DNA of 64,000 nucleotides, from contig NZ_CP159831.1 in assembly GCF_047730075.1 (NCBI RefSeq), positions 1,054,001-1,118,000 of the forward strand, written 5' to 3'. This document shows, in pieces, positions 42,160 through 50,529 of the stretch. The notes beneath the pieces were generated by a model that had not been told where the DNA came from, searched no databases, and saw nothing but the letters and a program-made list of their open reading frames with translations. Within the stretch, counting starts at the first letter, position 1, and the number at the start of each line of letters is the position of its first letter. The position numbers and the translations under genes were made by a program. This DNA is from Njordibacter sp905182035 (GTDB taxonomy: Bacteria > Pseudomonadota > Gammaproteobacteria > Pseudomonadales > Balneatricaceae).

Positions 42160-43074
42160 TTAGGTGATTAGTTGTTTGGGGCTTTCAAGGTATTTTCCCC
42201 TACGTTTAAAGGTTTCAATAATAATGCATTCAAGGGCCGAGGTAGCCGGCATTTGTTGATGATGACGGGATTGTAGTAGGGCGATCTGACGTTTTATAGG
42301 TGGTTCTTCAATTAACCTAAAAGCTAATTCATTGCTGTCTTTTGGGAAAGCCATCCAGGGCAATGTGGTAATGCCAGCGCCTGCTTCTAACATGGCGACC
42401 AACGACGTCATATTGGTTACTTGCATTGGTGCGAATAAAAACTCCTGTGCTGGAGTATTGTCAACTAAAGGGGTGGTGCCATTACGAATAAGTTTCTGCT
42501 GACTTAGCTCCATCCAGTTGATGTCATTGCCCATTTGCATCCATGGGTGACCTTTGCGGGCTACAATGCCTACTCGGTCTGCGCATAGATGAGTATGGTG
42601 AAGGTCCAATTCAGTTTGCCAAATACTGCTAATCGCTAAGTCAATCCGCCCATCGAGTACCTTGTCCCTTAAGTTATCACCATTATCATCCTGTACTTGT
42701 AGGTGCACATGTGGGTGTTGGGCTAGAAAAGCGCGAATAATTTGGGCCAATACGGTTTTTGCGATGGATGGCAAAACACCCAATTTAATGCTGCCAGATT
42801 GTCCTTGTGCCATGCTAATAACATTTTGCAAGGTAGTTTCGTAATGCTTATAAAGGGCCTTAGCTTCGGGTAAAAATGCGGTGCCGAAGGCGCTGAGTTC
42901 TCCATGACGATCAGGGTCAAATAGCCCTGCGCCCAATAATTGCTCCAGCTGTTTAATGGCCAAGCTAACGGCGGGCTGAGATCTACATAAAATGCTCGCA
43001 GCCTGGCGAAAATTTTTGCATTGGGCCACCGTAAGAAAGGTGTTGATTTGAGCTATTTTTATGTCTGGCAGCAT
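42160..43074 (-). CDS. LysR-family regulator of the ALDH/M19 operon
   Basis: A 304-residue LysR-type regulator. Helix-turn-helix at about residues 6-65 (INTFLTVAQCKNFRQAASIL and SQPAVSLAIKQLEQLLG), effector domain about 90-300 with SIKLGVLPSIAKTVLAQ near 93 and EAGAGITTLPW near 232. I chose the ATG at 43074, preceded by AAGG; the longer frame to 43128 lacks a ribosome site and reads into AT-rich spacer. It is divergent from the aldehyde dehydrogenase gene with 138 bases between, so it most likely controls that operon. Confidence 0.9.
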   Translation of the reverse strand: MLPDIKIAQINTFLTVAQCKNFRQAASILCRSQPAVSLAIKQLEQLLGAGLFDPDRHGELSAFGTAFLPEAKALYKHYETTLQNVISMAQGQSGSIKLGVLPSIAKTVLAQIIRAFLAQHPHVHLQVQDDNGDNLRDKVLDGRIDLAISSIWQTELDLHHTHLCADRVGIVARKGHPWMQMGNDINWMELSQQKLIRNGTTPLVDNTPAQEFLFAPMQVTNMTSLVAMLEAGAGITTLPWMAFPKDSNELAFRLIEEPPIKRQIALLQSRHHQQMPATSALECIIIETFKRRGKYLESPKQLIT

Positions 43075-43094
43075 GGTGTTAACCTTGTTCTTAT

Positions 43095-43108
43095 GTTTAC
43101 ATCTAAAC
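43095..43108. promoter_or_regulatory. Inverted repeat, candidate LysR box
   Basis: GTTTA-CATC-TAAAC, perfect five-base arms, 21 bases from the lysR start and about 105 bases from the ALDH start. A T-N11-A match overlaps it. A TACAAT -10-like box at 43175-43180 would serve the ALDH gene, with a poor -35 as usual in activated promoters. Confidence 0.35.
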
Positions 43109-43212
43109 TTATCAAATGATACATTCAATTAATTATTATTATCAAGCCTGTAGGTTTAAAATAGGTTCAACTAATACAATAGTAGGCCAATTAAGGCAAC
43201 CTGGGAGACAAA

Positions 43213-44646
43213 ATGAGCCAAGTACAAAAGAACTACATTGCTGGTCAGTGGGTAGTCGGTGAATCAACAGTTAACAATATTAACCCTTCAAACCATAGCG
43301 AAGTTGTGGGTGAGTTTGCTCAAGCGTCAGCTAAACAAGTGGATCAAGCCATTGCTGCTGCGCGTCTTGCACAGGTTGAGTGGCAGGCTACAGGGTTAGA
43401 AGCCAAACAGCGTGTGTTACAAGCCATTGGCGACGAAATGATTGCGCGTTGTGATGAACTTGGCGAAGTACTTTCTCGTGAAGAAGGAAAGCCTCGTGCA
43501 GAAGGCCGTGGTGAAGTTTACCGTGCCGGCCAGTTCTTCCAATATTATGCCGCTGAAGTGTTGCGTCAGATGGGCGACACTGCCGACTCTGTGCGTCCCG
43601 GTGTGGAAATAGAAGTACGTCGTGAGCCTATGGGTGTTGTGACTGTAATTAGCCCCTGGAACTTCCCAACCGCTACGGCTTCCTGGAAAATTGCGCCTGC
43701 CTTAGCCTTTGGCAACGCAGTGATCTGGAAACCAGCTAACCTAACGCCAGCCAGCGCCGTGTTGCTTACTGAAATTATTGCCAAGCAAGACATTCCTGCA
43801 GGCTTATTTAACTTAGTGATGGGTTCCGGTGCTAGTGTGGGTGAAAAACTGATCACTTCAGATGGTATTGATGCCATTACATTTACTGGCTCATTGGCCG
43901 TTGGCAAGCGTGTAGCAGTAGCTGCAGCTAGCAACCTTACTAAGTTCCAGCTAGAAATGGGCAGTAAGAACGCCTTGGTAGTACTAGACGATGCAGATCT
44001 AGACAACGCAGCAGATTGTGCTGTTAATGGTGCCTTTGGTGGTTCTGGTCAGAAGTGTACGGCCTCTTCACGCTTAATTGTGACTGCCGGTGTACATGAT
44101 GAATTTGTTGCTAAAGTACAAGAACGTATGGCCAAACTTAAGGTTGGCGGTGCATTGGAAGAGGGTGTAACTATTGGCCCAGCAGCAGACGCTAAGCAAT
44201 TCGCACAAAATAGAGAGTACTTTAAGCTAGCGCAAGACGAAGGTGGTCAACTCGTATGTGGTGGTGACTTTGATGACAGCAAAGGCTATTTCATGACGCC
44301 AGCCTTATTCATTAACACCACTAACCAAATGCGTATTAACCGTGACGAAGCGTTTGCTCCTTTAGCATGTGTCATTAAGGTGGCAAACTACGACGAAGCT
44401 TTGGCGACTTTGAACGACACTGAGTACGGTCTAACGGGTGGTATTTGTACTACTTCTCTAAAGTACGCCACTCACTTTAAGCGCAATGCTAAAACTGGTT
44501 GTGTCATGGTTAATTTGCCTACAGCTGGAACTGATTACCACGTGCCATTTGGTGGTCGTAAGAATTCTAGCTTTGGTTCACGTGAGCAGGGGAAGTATGC
44601 AGAAGAGTTCTACACCGAAGTGAAGACCACATACATGAAAGCTTAA
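43213..44646 (+). CDS. Aldehyde dehydrogenase heading the M19/DUF3726 operon
   Basis: A 477-residue aldehyde dehydrogenase resembling 2,5-dioxovalerate / 2-oxoglutarate semialdehyde dehydrogenases. Seen: ISPWNFPTATASWKIAPAL near residue 150, VIWKPANLTPASA near 173, FTGSLAVGKRV near 223, the general base in QLEMGSKNALVV near 246, the nucleophile in GGSGQKCTASSRL near 279, and DEAFAPLACVIK near 378. The C-terminal HVPFGGRKNSSFGSREQG matches this subgroup. GGGAG lies seven bases before the ATG. It opens an operon of four genes behind a divergent LysR regulator. Substrate is open. Confidence 0.88.
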   Translation: MSQVQKNYIAGQWVVGESTVNNINPSNHSEVVGEFAQASAKQVDQAIAAARLAQVEWQATGLEAKQRVLQAIGDEMIARCDELGEVLSREEGKPRAEGRGEVYRAGQFFQYYAAEVLRQMGDTADSVRPGVEIEVRREPMGVVTVISPWNFPTATASWKIAPALAFGNAVIWKPANLTPASAVLLTEIIAKQDIPAGLFNLVMGSGASVGEKLITSDGIDAITFTGSLAVGKRVAVAAASNLTKFQLEMGSKNALVVLDDADLDNAADCAVNGAFGGSGQKCTASSRLIVTAGVHDEFVAKVQERMAKLKVGGALEEGVTIGPAADAKQFAQNREYFKLAQDEGGQLVCGGDFDDSKGYFMTPALFINTTNQMRINRDEAFAPLACVIKVANYDEALATLNDTEYGLTGGICTTSLKYATHFKRNAKTGCVMVNLPTAGTDYHVPFGGRKNSSFGSREQGKYAEEFYTEVKTTYMKA

Positions 44647-44717
44647 TTTCTGTCAGCAAGGCCAGAGCAACTTGAAAAGTTGATGCGCAACCAATGTGTA
44701 ACCAGAGAGCATAGAAT

Positions 44718-45701
44718 ATGAGCAAAATGATGATGATAGATGGCTTGCAATACAGCCATTGGAGTCGTGAAGTATTTGAACAGATGCGTGACGGTGGCTT
44801 AAGCGCAGTCCATGTGACCATTGCGTACCACGAACTTAGTCGCGAAACATTGCAGAATATTGGGCAATGGAATCGCATGTTCGAAATACATAGCGATTTA
44901 ATTATTCCTGTTCACACTGCAGCAGACATTGAAGCTGCTTATGCTCAAAACAAAGTGGGCATTATTTTTGGTTTCCAAAATTGTTCACCAATAGAGGACG
45001 ATATCGATCTAGTAGCTATTTTTCACCAGCTTGGTGTGCGTATTATGCAGTTAACCTATAACAACCAAAGTCTCTTGGGTGCCGGCTGTTATGAGGCCAC
45101 TGACTCTGGGGTTTCTCGTTTTGGTAAGGTTGTTATTGCTGAAATGAATCGTGTGGGCATGGTCATTGATATGTCTCACAGTGCTGAAGAAAGCACCTTG
45201 CAAGCTATTGAGATTTCGCAGCGTCCTATCGTTATTAGCCATGCTAACCCAACATTCTTTGAGCCTGCTAAGCGTAACAAATCAAATAAAGTGTTGTCTG
45301 CTTTGGCTGAAAGTGAAGGTTTGTTAGGTTTTAGTATGTATCCTTTTCATCTTAAAAATGGTCCTAAGTGTGGTTTAGATGAGTTTTGTACCATGGTTGC
45401 AAAAACTGTTGATCTGATGGGTATTGATCGTGTAGGTATGGGCAGTGACTTGTGTTTAAATCAACCAATTTCTGTTTTAGAGTGGATGCGTAACGGCCGT
45501 TGGACTAAACAAATGGACTATGGTGAAGGTTCTGCAAGCAATGCCTCTTGGCCCGAGTCTTTGTCTTGGTTTGAAACTAGTGCAGACTTTCCAAATATCG
45601 TCGTTGGCTTGCGCGACAAAGGCTTTAACGAAATGGAAGTAGAAAAAATCATGGGCCGTAACTGGTTAGATTTTTGTGCCGCAGGGTTTGGCCCAAAATA
45701 G
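44718..45701 (+). CDS. M19-family dipeptidase-like protein lacking HxD
   Basis: A 327-residue protein of the membrane (renal) dipeptidase M19 family, TIM-barrel fold. It keeps IIFGFQNCSPIEDDI near residue 89, QLTYNNQSLLGAGCYE near 115, VIDMSHSAEESTL near 151, PIVISHANP near 170 and MGSDL near 238. However the N-terminal zinc motif HxD of true dipeptidases is replaced by IDGLQYSHW, so one metal site is altered. The closest type I know is the M19 protein in the glycine betaine gene cluster of Pseudomonas, which has the same change. No signal peptide. Probably not a general dipeptidase. Located 71 bases after the ALDH gene. Confidence 0.85.
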   Translation: MSKMMMIDGLQYSHWSREVFEQMRDGGLSAVHVTIAYHELSRETLQNIGQWNRMFEIHSDLIIPVHTAADIEAAYAQNKVGIIFGFQNCSPIEDDIDLVAIFHQLGVRIMQLTYNNQSLLGAGCYEATDSGVSRFGKVVIAEMNRVGMVIDMSHSAEESTLQAIEISQRPIVISHANPTFFEPAKRNKSNKVLSALAESEGLLGFSMYPFHLKNGPKCGLDEFCTMVAKTVDLMGIDRVGMGSDLCLNQPISVLEWMRNGRWTKQMDYGEGSASNASWPESLSWFETSADFPNIVVGLRDKGFNEMEVEKIMGRNWLDFCAAGFGPK

Positions 45702-45702
45702 C

Positions 45703-45723
45703 TGCTAAGCATTTGCCTTAGCA
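45703..45723 (+). repeat. Hairpin between M19 and the 566-aa gene
   Basis: TGCTAAG (45703-45709) and CTTAGCA (45717-45723) are perfectly complementary with a seven-base loop, right after the M19 stop. No U-run follows, so it may process or stabilise the mRNA and lower expression of the downstream genes rather than terminate. Confidence 0.45.
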
Positions 45724-45785
45724 CTAGGGCTTACATTTGGGCCCTCTCCCAGCACCCACAACGCAGTATGTTTTGAGGTATTAGT

Positions 45786-47486
45786 ATGAGTCAAATTATC
45801 TTGCGTCCAGCTTCACAAGCAATGGACCTAGAACGGTTAGGTGCGGGTTTTTCTAGTAACCTAAGCTTTATGCGAACCTTAGTTCGGTACATGGTGAAAG
45901 ACCAATGGAACATTAGTTATAGCCAGTTTGAGTTAGATCAAGAAGGTTATGGGCATGCTGTTTTTGATATTAAAATGCCCCACAGCCAACTGAGTTTAGT
46001 GGTGTTTTCTCAATACTTAGCACCTGAAGATCGCAATGATCGGGTGATTGCAGAAAAGTGGGATCTTACCATGACCTTGGTAGAAGGAGAGGTAGACGAC
46101 CTGTGGCTAGAACGCCTAGCTGCCAATGTGCCATTGCAAGAAGCCGGCCGCATAGATTCTCGTAGTTTATGCCTATCCCGTGGAAACCGTAGTGCACGGA
46201 TATTTGATTCTTTGTTGGCCCAACTTCGCAGTGGCCGACAACCAGACCCTAAAAAACTAGCCGAAGTAGGCTACTTGTACCGCACTACAGCAGTGTATGG
46301 GTCCGGTAAATTTGGTGCTTGTGACTGGGGTAAAATTGCCCGCCACCATCCAGACTTAGCGCGGCCTTTTTCTGCCGAAATGTTGGTGTGTTATCTATTG
46401 CGCCAATTTAGTTTGGATCAATTGCATCATATGGTACATCAGCCTGATTACCCTAAGGCTGTGGATTTGGATGTTAATTTACAGCGTTACCTAGGTATTG
46501 GTAACTCTACTGGACTGGGGATGGCGCCCTATTTGATTAATCACCCCTTATTGATGAGCCAATGGATTGGTCAGCGAGAGCAGGCCTATGCGGAAGTTTT
46601 GGCTGAACCTGTTGAGCAAGACAAAGTTGTTAAACTGCAACGTGTGCTGGTTCAAGCTATGCAGCATGTGCGAGAAGTCAGTACGTTTGATGAATGGCAA
46701 AGTAATAATAATGCAAAGCTATTGGTTGATGCTCAAAATTTAAGTGATTGGTTACAAAGTGACGAAGGAAAAGTCAGTGACTGGCGTCAACTCCATGAAT
46801 GGGCTCAGCAGCATTACAGCCTAGAAACCCAAGAGTTGTTAGTGAGCTTGTTGTTTGAACTTCATCCAAGCATTGTTAATCCAAAAGAAGATCATTTGGC
46901 CATTAATGAAAGCCTGACTTATGATCCAACCCAATCGGCTCAAAACTTGGCTGACAGTATTCAAGAAAGTTATGATTGGGTATTTGACTATGACTTTAGT
47001 CAGACAGACGAGAATGAAACCTTTTGGTATTACTCACAAGAAAAAATTGAGCCAAGACTTGGCAAGACTGGGATTGACGATGGTGCTGAGGTGCAAATGT
47101 TCTTGGGTATCGCTAAGGCTGTGCAAGCGTGCCACGATGACTTGCTAACGGTGATGGAGCAATCCTATGATGCTAGTGTGGCGGAGTTCTTATTACAAAA
47201 GCCAATACATCTTGGAATAGTCAACCGTATTGCAACTATGGCCCAGACTCGATATGGCGAGATTCGAGCTAACCTATTACATAAAGATGTATTGCCAATG
47301 CACTTGTTGCGATGCAAGCTAGCCTTTTTTGGAGTGAGTAAGTTTGATCCTAAATCTGCCTTGTGGGTGCGCAATACTATGTTCCAAGGCGCACCTGTTG
47401 TGAGCGACTTAAGCAATGAGTTTAATGATGATTGGTATTTTCCTGTGGCGCCTATGTTAGGTAACCAAGATCCACTGAATGTCTGA
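45786..47486 (+). CDS. Conserved-type protein, 566 aa, unknown function
   Basis: A 566-residue soluble protein with no signal peptide or membrane segment that I can see. Distinct stretches include NRSARIFDSLLAQL near residue 138, RTTAVYGSGKFGACDWGKIA near 174 (given as core GSGKFG, not a P-loop since no K-S/T follows), YLGIGNSTGLGMAPYLINHP near 237 and MHLLRCKLAFFGVSKFDPKS near 509. Such proteins occur beside aldehyde dehydrogenase, M19 and DUF3726 genes in other bacteria as far as I recall. GAGGT precedes the ATG. It overlaps the next gene by eight bases. Function unknown; catalysis in the pathway is likely from its conserved position. Confidence 0.7.
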   Translation: MSQIILRPASQAMDLERLGAGFSSNLSFMRTLVRYMVKDQWNISYSQFELDQEGYGHAVFDIKMPHSQLSLVVFSQYLAPEDRNDRVIAEKWDLTMTLVEGEVDDLWLERLAANVPLQEAGRIDSRSLCLSRGNRSARIFDSLLAQLRSGRQPDPKKLAEVGYLYRTTAVYGSGKFGACDWGKIARHHPDLARPFSAEMLVCYLLRQFSLDQLHHMVHQPDYPKAVDLDVNLQRYLGIGNSTGLGMAPYLINHPLLMSQWIGQREQAYAEVLAEPVEQDKVVKLQRVLVQAMQHVREVSTFDEWQSNNNAKLLVDAQNLSDWLQSDEGKVSDWRQLHEWAQQHYSLETQELLVSLLFELHPSIVNPKEDHLAINESLTYDPTQSAQNLADSIQESYDWVFDYDFSQTDENETFWYYSQEKIEPRLGKTGIDDGAEVQMFLGIAKAVQACHDDLLTVMEQSYDASVAEFLLQKPIHLGIVNRIATMAQTRYGEIRANLLHKDVLPMHLLRCKLAFFGVSKFDPKSALWVRNTMFQGAPVVSDLSNEFNDDWYFPVAPMLGNQDPLNV

Positions 47487-48192
47487 ATTGATACAAATAT
47501 CAGCCAATGAGCTCAAGTTTTTGGTGAAGCGCAGTGTCGAAGGTTTAGGTTTTTCTCCTGGAGATCAGTTGTCGGCAGGTTTAAAAGCTGCGGCTGCTTT
47601 TCAATTAGGACTGGCCAACAGCAATTTGTTGGGCAAAGGTTTAGATGCCCTTAGCAGTGACATTAACGCGCCTATATTAATTGCGTCCAATGATCAGGAA
47701 ATGCAGTTTGATGCACAAGGTCAATCTGCTCTTGTGCAGGTTGAGTTGGCGCTAGGTTTAGCTTTCGCTAAGGCTGTGCCTCAGCTGCGTATTAATCACA
47801 TTGGCGCGGCGGCCTTTGCCGTACCTTGTTTAATGAACTGGTTGGCTCAACCTTTGAGTCGTCCTATATCACAGCAATGCTATGCCCTTTATTTTAGCCA
47901 TCACAGCGGTGCGCAACGCTGTGTGCTTATCGCAGCAGACGGGCAATTGTTAGGTTTATACCAACCCTTGCACCAAGTTGTGGCAACGGATGAACTGTTA
48001 TTGTGTATGGGTCAAGCCGACATCGAAGGGGTACTCATAACTGACGGTGCTGATTTGTTGGGTTGGCGCGAGCGGTGTTTAGATCAAGGTGTATACCTAG
48101 AGGCAGCTTTGTTAGAACGTTTAAAAAAAATGATACAGGCTTCATTTGTGCCAGAAACTGAAGCCTCGCGCGCAGGGGCAGGGCCGGGCTAA
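47479..48192 (+). CDS. DUF3726-like protein
   Basis: A 237-residue protein with the DUF3726 look: N-terminal helix pair ISANELKFLVKRSVEGLGFSP near residue 7 followed by AAAFQLGLANSNLLGKGLDA, then a mostly alpha/beta body with INHIGAAAFAVPCL near 104 and LITDGADLLGWRERC near 192. The family is known only from gene neighbourhoods. It overlaps the 566-aa gene by eight bases (ATGTCTGA), so both are made together and possibly bind each other. It ends seven bases before the convergent DUF3549 gene. Family call is moderate. Confidence 0.6.
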   Translation: MSELIQISANELKFLVKRSVEGLGFSPGDQLSAGLKAAAAFQLGLANSNLLGKGLDALSSDINAPILIASNDQEMQFDAQGQSALVQVELALGLAFAKAVPQLRINHIGAAAFAVPCLMNWLAQPLSRPISQQCYALYFSHHSGAQRCVLIAADGQLLGLYQPLHQVVATDELLLCMGQADIEGVLITDGADLLGWRERCLDQGVYLEAALLERLKKMIQASFVPETEASRAGAGPG

Positions 48193-48199
48193 TTTCCCC

Positions 48200-49234
48200 T
48201 TAGCTCTGTGTTTGACCCATAAGTGAGCCAATTGCCAGTATAAGTGCAGGGCTGCGCTCATTGGCTCTAAAGGCCTCTAGGACTTGCATGCGTAATTTAG
48301 GCTGGTACATAAGTTCTTGCACTAAGCCATTAAATACACCCTGATCGGCAGCGCATTGATGGACAAATAACTCCATCAGCTCTGCCGTCAATAAGTCCTC
48401 ACTGCACTTGCTAGTGATGGTGGCAAGTAGTTCAACCCCCACCGTATTATCCTTGCCCATAATTTGTTTTAACCATTGCTGGCGTGATTCTGAATCTGGG
48501 GATTGGCTAATAGCTCGTAAGCACGCTACTTTTTCGCCGTCTTCTGCACTGGCTCTACCTCGTAAGATAAACGCCTTAGCTAACGAGTGATCTAACTTTT
48601 GATTCTCGAGCTGCGTGGCAATAGTGTCCAGTACCGGAGCAGGCAATTGGCTGATTTTTTGTCGCCATTGCTGTTGTTGGTCTAGTCTCATGGCAAAATC
48701 AGCAAAGCCTTGTAAACCTAATTCCTGCCAGCTTAGTTGGGTCTTTTCACTACTCATGTAGTGACGTACTGCTGGATAAAAGCTAGAAGCAGCTTGTTCT
48801 AGGGTGAGACTTGCTTGGGCATGAAACGCTGCCATGCGGGCCTCGTCTGGAGTAAAGGCAAGGTTGCTGTGCTTTAGCTGTTCGGCCCACTCGGTAGAAG
48901 CCTGTTGGTCTAACATGTTGGTACCAATGGTCTCTAACAACTGATTAAGGAATTCATCACGTGCGGCTTGAACCAGCTGGCCACGCTCATCCAGTGGCAG
49001 TTTAAGAAACCAAATTGTAGGTGTGGACGCTTTGTTGCTAGATGTTGTTGGTGACCAAGATAGAATTCCCACCCAGGCATGGCGTAACCATGGTAATGGG
49101 TAGGCTTTTCGCCCTTCTTCAAACGCTTTAAAGTCGGCTGCGGAAAGTTTGCTGAGGCGACAGCCCATGTCGTATACACGGTACTGACCTTGTAATTGCT
49201 GCAGAAGATCGCTCAAAGTTTCCATGGGTTGCAT
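48200..49234 (-). CDS. DUF3549 family protein
   Basis: A 344-residue helical protein of the DUF3549 family known from Pseudomonas and relatives. METLSDLLQQLQGQYRVYDMG at the start, AWVGILSWSP near 52 and PTIWFLKLPLDERGQLVQAARD near 72 (split here by its Pro and Asp) are the recognisable parts; residues 120-340 are helical and may be HEAT-like. No catalytic motif and no membrane segment. The start at 49234 or at the ATG three codons in cannot be decided, as neither has a clear ribosome site. It is divergent from the GIY-YIG gene with 70 bases between. Function unknown. Confidence 0.78.
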   Translation of the reverse strand: MQPMETLSDLLQQLQGQYRVYDMGCRLSKLSAADFKAFEEGRKAYPLPWLRHAWVGILSWSPTTSSNKASTPTIWFLKLPLDERGQLVQAARDEFLNQLLETIGTNMLDQQASTEWAEQLKHSNLAFTPDEARMAAFHAQASLTLEQAASSFYPAVRHYMSSEKTQLSWQELGLQGFADFAMRLDQQQQWRQKISQLPAPVLDTIATQLENQKLDHSLAKAFILRGRASAEDGEKVACLRAISQSPDSESRQQWLKQIMGKDNTVGVELLATITSKCSEDLLTAELMELFVHQCAADQGVFNGLVQELMYQPKLRMQVLEAFRANERSPALILAIGSLMGQTQS

Positions 49235-49304
49235 TTGGTCTACTCGCGGGCCTAGGTTAAGATGGCGCGTATTGTATCAAGTTTTACGCAGTGGGGTGTG
49301 AGCC

Positions 49305-49586
49305 TTGGAGCCAAAACACTGGTGGGTGTATATGGTGCAGACACGAGGTGGACGTTTGTATACTGGCATTACCACAGATCCAGAACGGCGCTTCAAAGAG
49401 CATTGTGATGGGGGTAATTTAGGCGCGCGTTTTTTTCGTACGGACCCTGCTTACGCTATGGTGTTTGTGGAACCTCAGCTGAATCGATCTATTGCTAGCA
49501 AGCGCGAAGCCGCCTTGAAGAAATTAACACGGCAGAAAAAATTGCAATTAGTTGAGGCTTATTCTGCTAGTAATGCCAATAGTTGA
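49305..49586 (+). CDS. GIY-YIG domain protein (YhbQ/UPF0213 family)
   Basis: A 93-residue single-domain GIY-YIG protein. WWVYMVQTRGGRLYTGIT near residue 6 gives the two GIY/YIG strands (VYM and YTG), the conserved Arg is in DPERRFKEH near 26, and the metal Glu lies in REAALKKL near 68. E. coli YhbQ is similar in length (100). Reported roles include DNA nicking and repair. The frame is closed by TGA two codons upstream of the TTG at 49305, so this TTG is the only start that keeps the first strand. Confidence 0.88.
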   Translation: MEPKHWWVYMVQTRGGRLYTGITTDPERRFKEHCDGGNLGARFFRTDPAYAMVFVEPQLNRSIASKREAALKKLTRQKKLQLVEAYSASNANS

Positions 49587-49650
49587 GCAGTGCCAACTAC
49601 TCAGGTGGGATTAAGGGGCGAGTCTAGGGTTCTTTGGTTTAACCTTTTCT

Positions 49651-50472
49651 CTATGACTTTTTACTTTTATCGTCAGTAACTTTGCTGTCTTCGTCAGTGA
49701 TTTTGGCTTCTTCTTTTTGTGGCTTGGGCATCTCTTGGGCGTTAAAACGCTGTCCAGTAATACCTAGGCTGTCTGGGCCAAGCAAGTATTGGTATGCTGG
49801 CATGATGTCTTCTGGTGCTAAGTTTAGTGCTGGATCTTCACCAGGGTAGGCTTGGGCCCGCATGTTGGTGCGAGTGGCCCCTGGGTTAATAATGTTGACA
49901 CGAATTTTGCTTGTGTTCTCAGTTTCTTCTGCGAGCACTTGGGCCAAACCTTCCGTTGCGAACTTAGATGCGCTGTAAGCCCCCCAGTATGCCTTGCCTT
50001 GGACGCCTACGCTTGAACTAGTGAAGATTACAGAGGCATCTTCGGATTTCTCTAATAAAGGCAGAAGTGCCTGCGTCATCATGAACGGAGCGGTGACGTT
50101 AACGTGCATGACTAAACGCCAAGTACGGGATTCATAGTTGGAGATTGGTGTGAGTTGGCCAAGTATTGATGCGTTATGCAGCAAACCGTCCAAATGGCCA
50201 AATTCGCCTTCAAGTATTTCTGCAAGTTCGATGTAATCTTCATCTTTGGCATTACGCAGGTCTAAAGGGTATATCGCGGGCTGGCCGTGCCCAGCACTTT
50301 CAATCTCATCGTATACGGCCTCAAGCTTTTCTAAGGTACGACCTAGTAATATAACGGTTGCACCTAATCGGGAGCAATCCATGGCCGCTGCGCGACCGAT
50401 ACCATTGCCAGCTCCGGTGATTAAGATCACTCGATTTTTGAGTAGTTTTTCTGGTGCCGTGTAATCAAACAT
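49651..50472 (-). CDS. YciK-family short-chain dehydrogenase
   Basis: A 273-residue short-chain dehydrogenase/reductase of the YciK type. Cofactor motif is ITGAGNGIGRAAAMDCSRLGA near residue 18 (TGxxxGIG), NAS of LHNASILG near 100, catalytic Ser in FTSSSVGVQG near 151, YxxxK in YWGAYSASK near 163, and NIINPGATRTNMRA near 194. Compared with E. coli YciK (252) it has a highly charged C-terminal tail of about 20 residues (EEAKITDEDSK). The start context MFDYTAPEKLLKNR fits YciK. It is downstream of ubiG on the same strand, as in many gammaproteobacteria where a phosphatase gene may sit between. Confidence 0.88.
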   Translation of the reverse strand: MFDYTAPEKLLKNRVILITGAGNGIGRAAAMDCSRLGATVILLGRTLEKLEAVYDEIESAGHGQPAIYPLDLRNAKDEDYIELAEILEGEFGHLDGLLHNASILGQLTPISNYESRTWRLVMHVNVTAPFMMTQALLPLLEKSEDASVIFTSSSVGVQGKAYWGAYSASKFATEGLAQVLAEETENTSKIRVNIINPGATRTNMRAQAYPGEDPALNLAPEDIMPAYQYLLGPDSLGITGQRFNAQEMPKPQKEEAKITDEDSKVTDDKSKKS

Positions 50473-50529
50473 GAAAAGTATCGTCCTGAAATAAGTGAAA
50501 CCTATGCAGTCTAAGGTTTAATTATCGAC

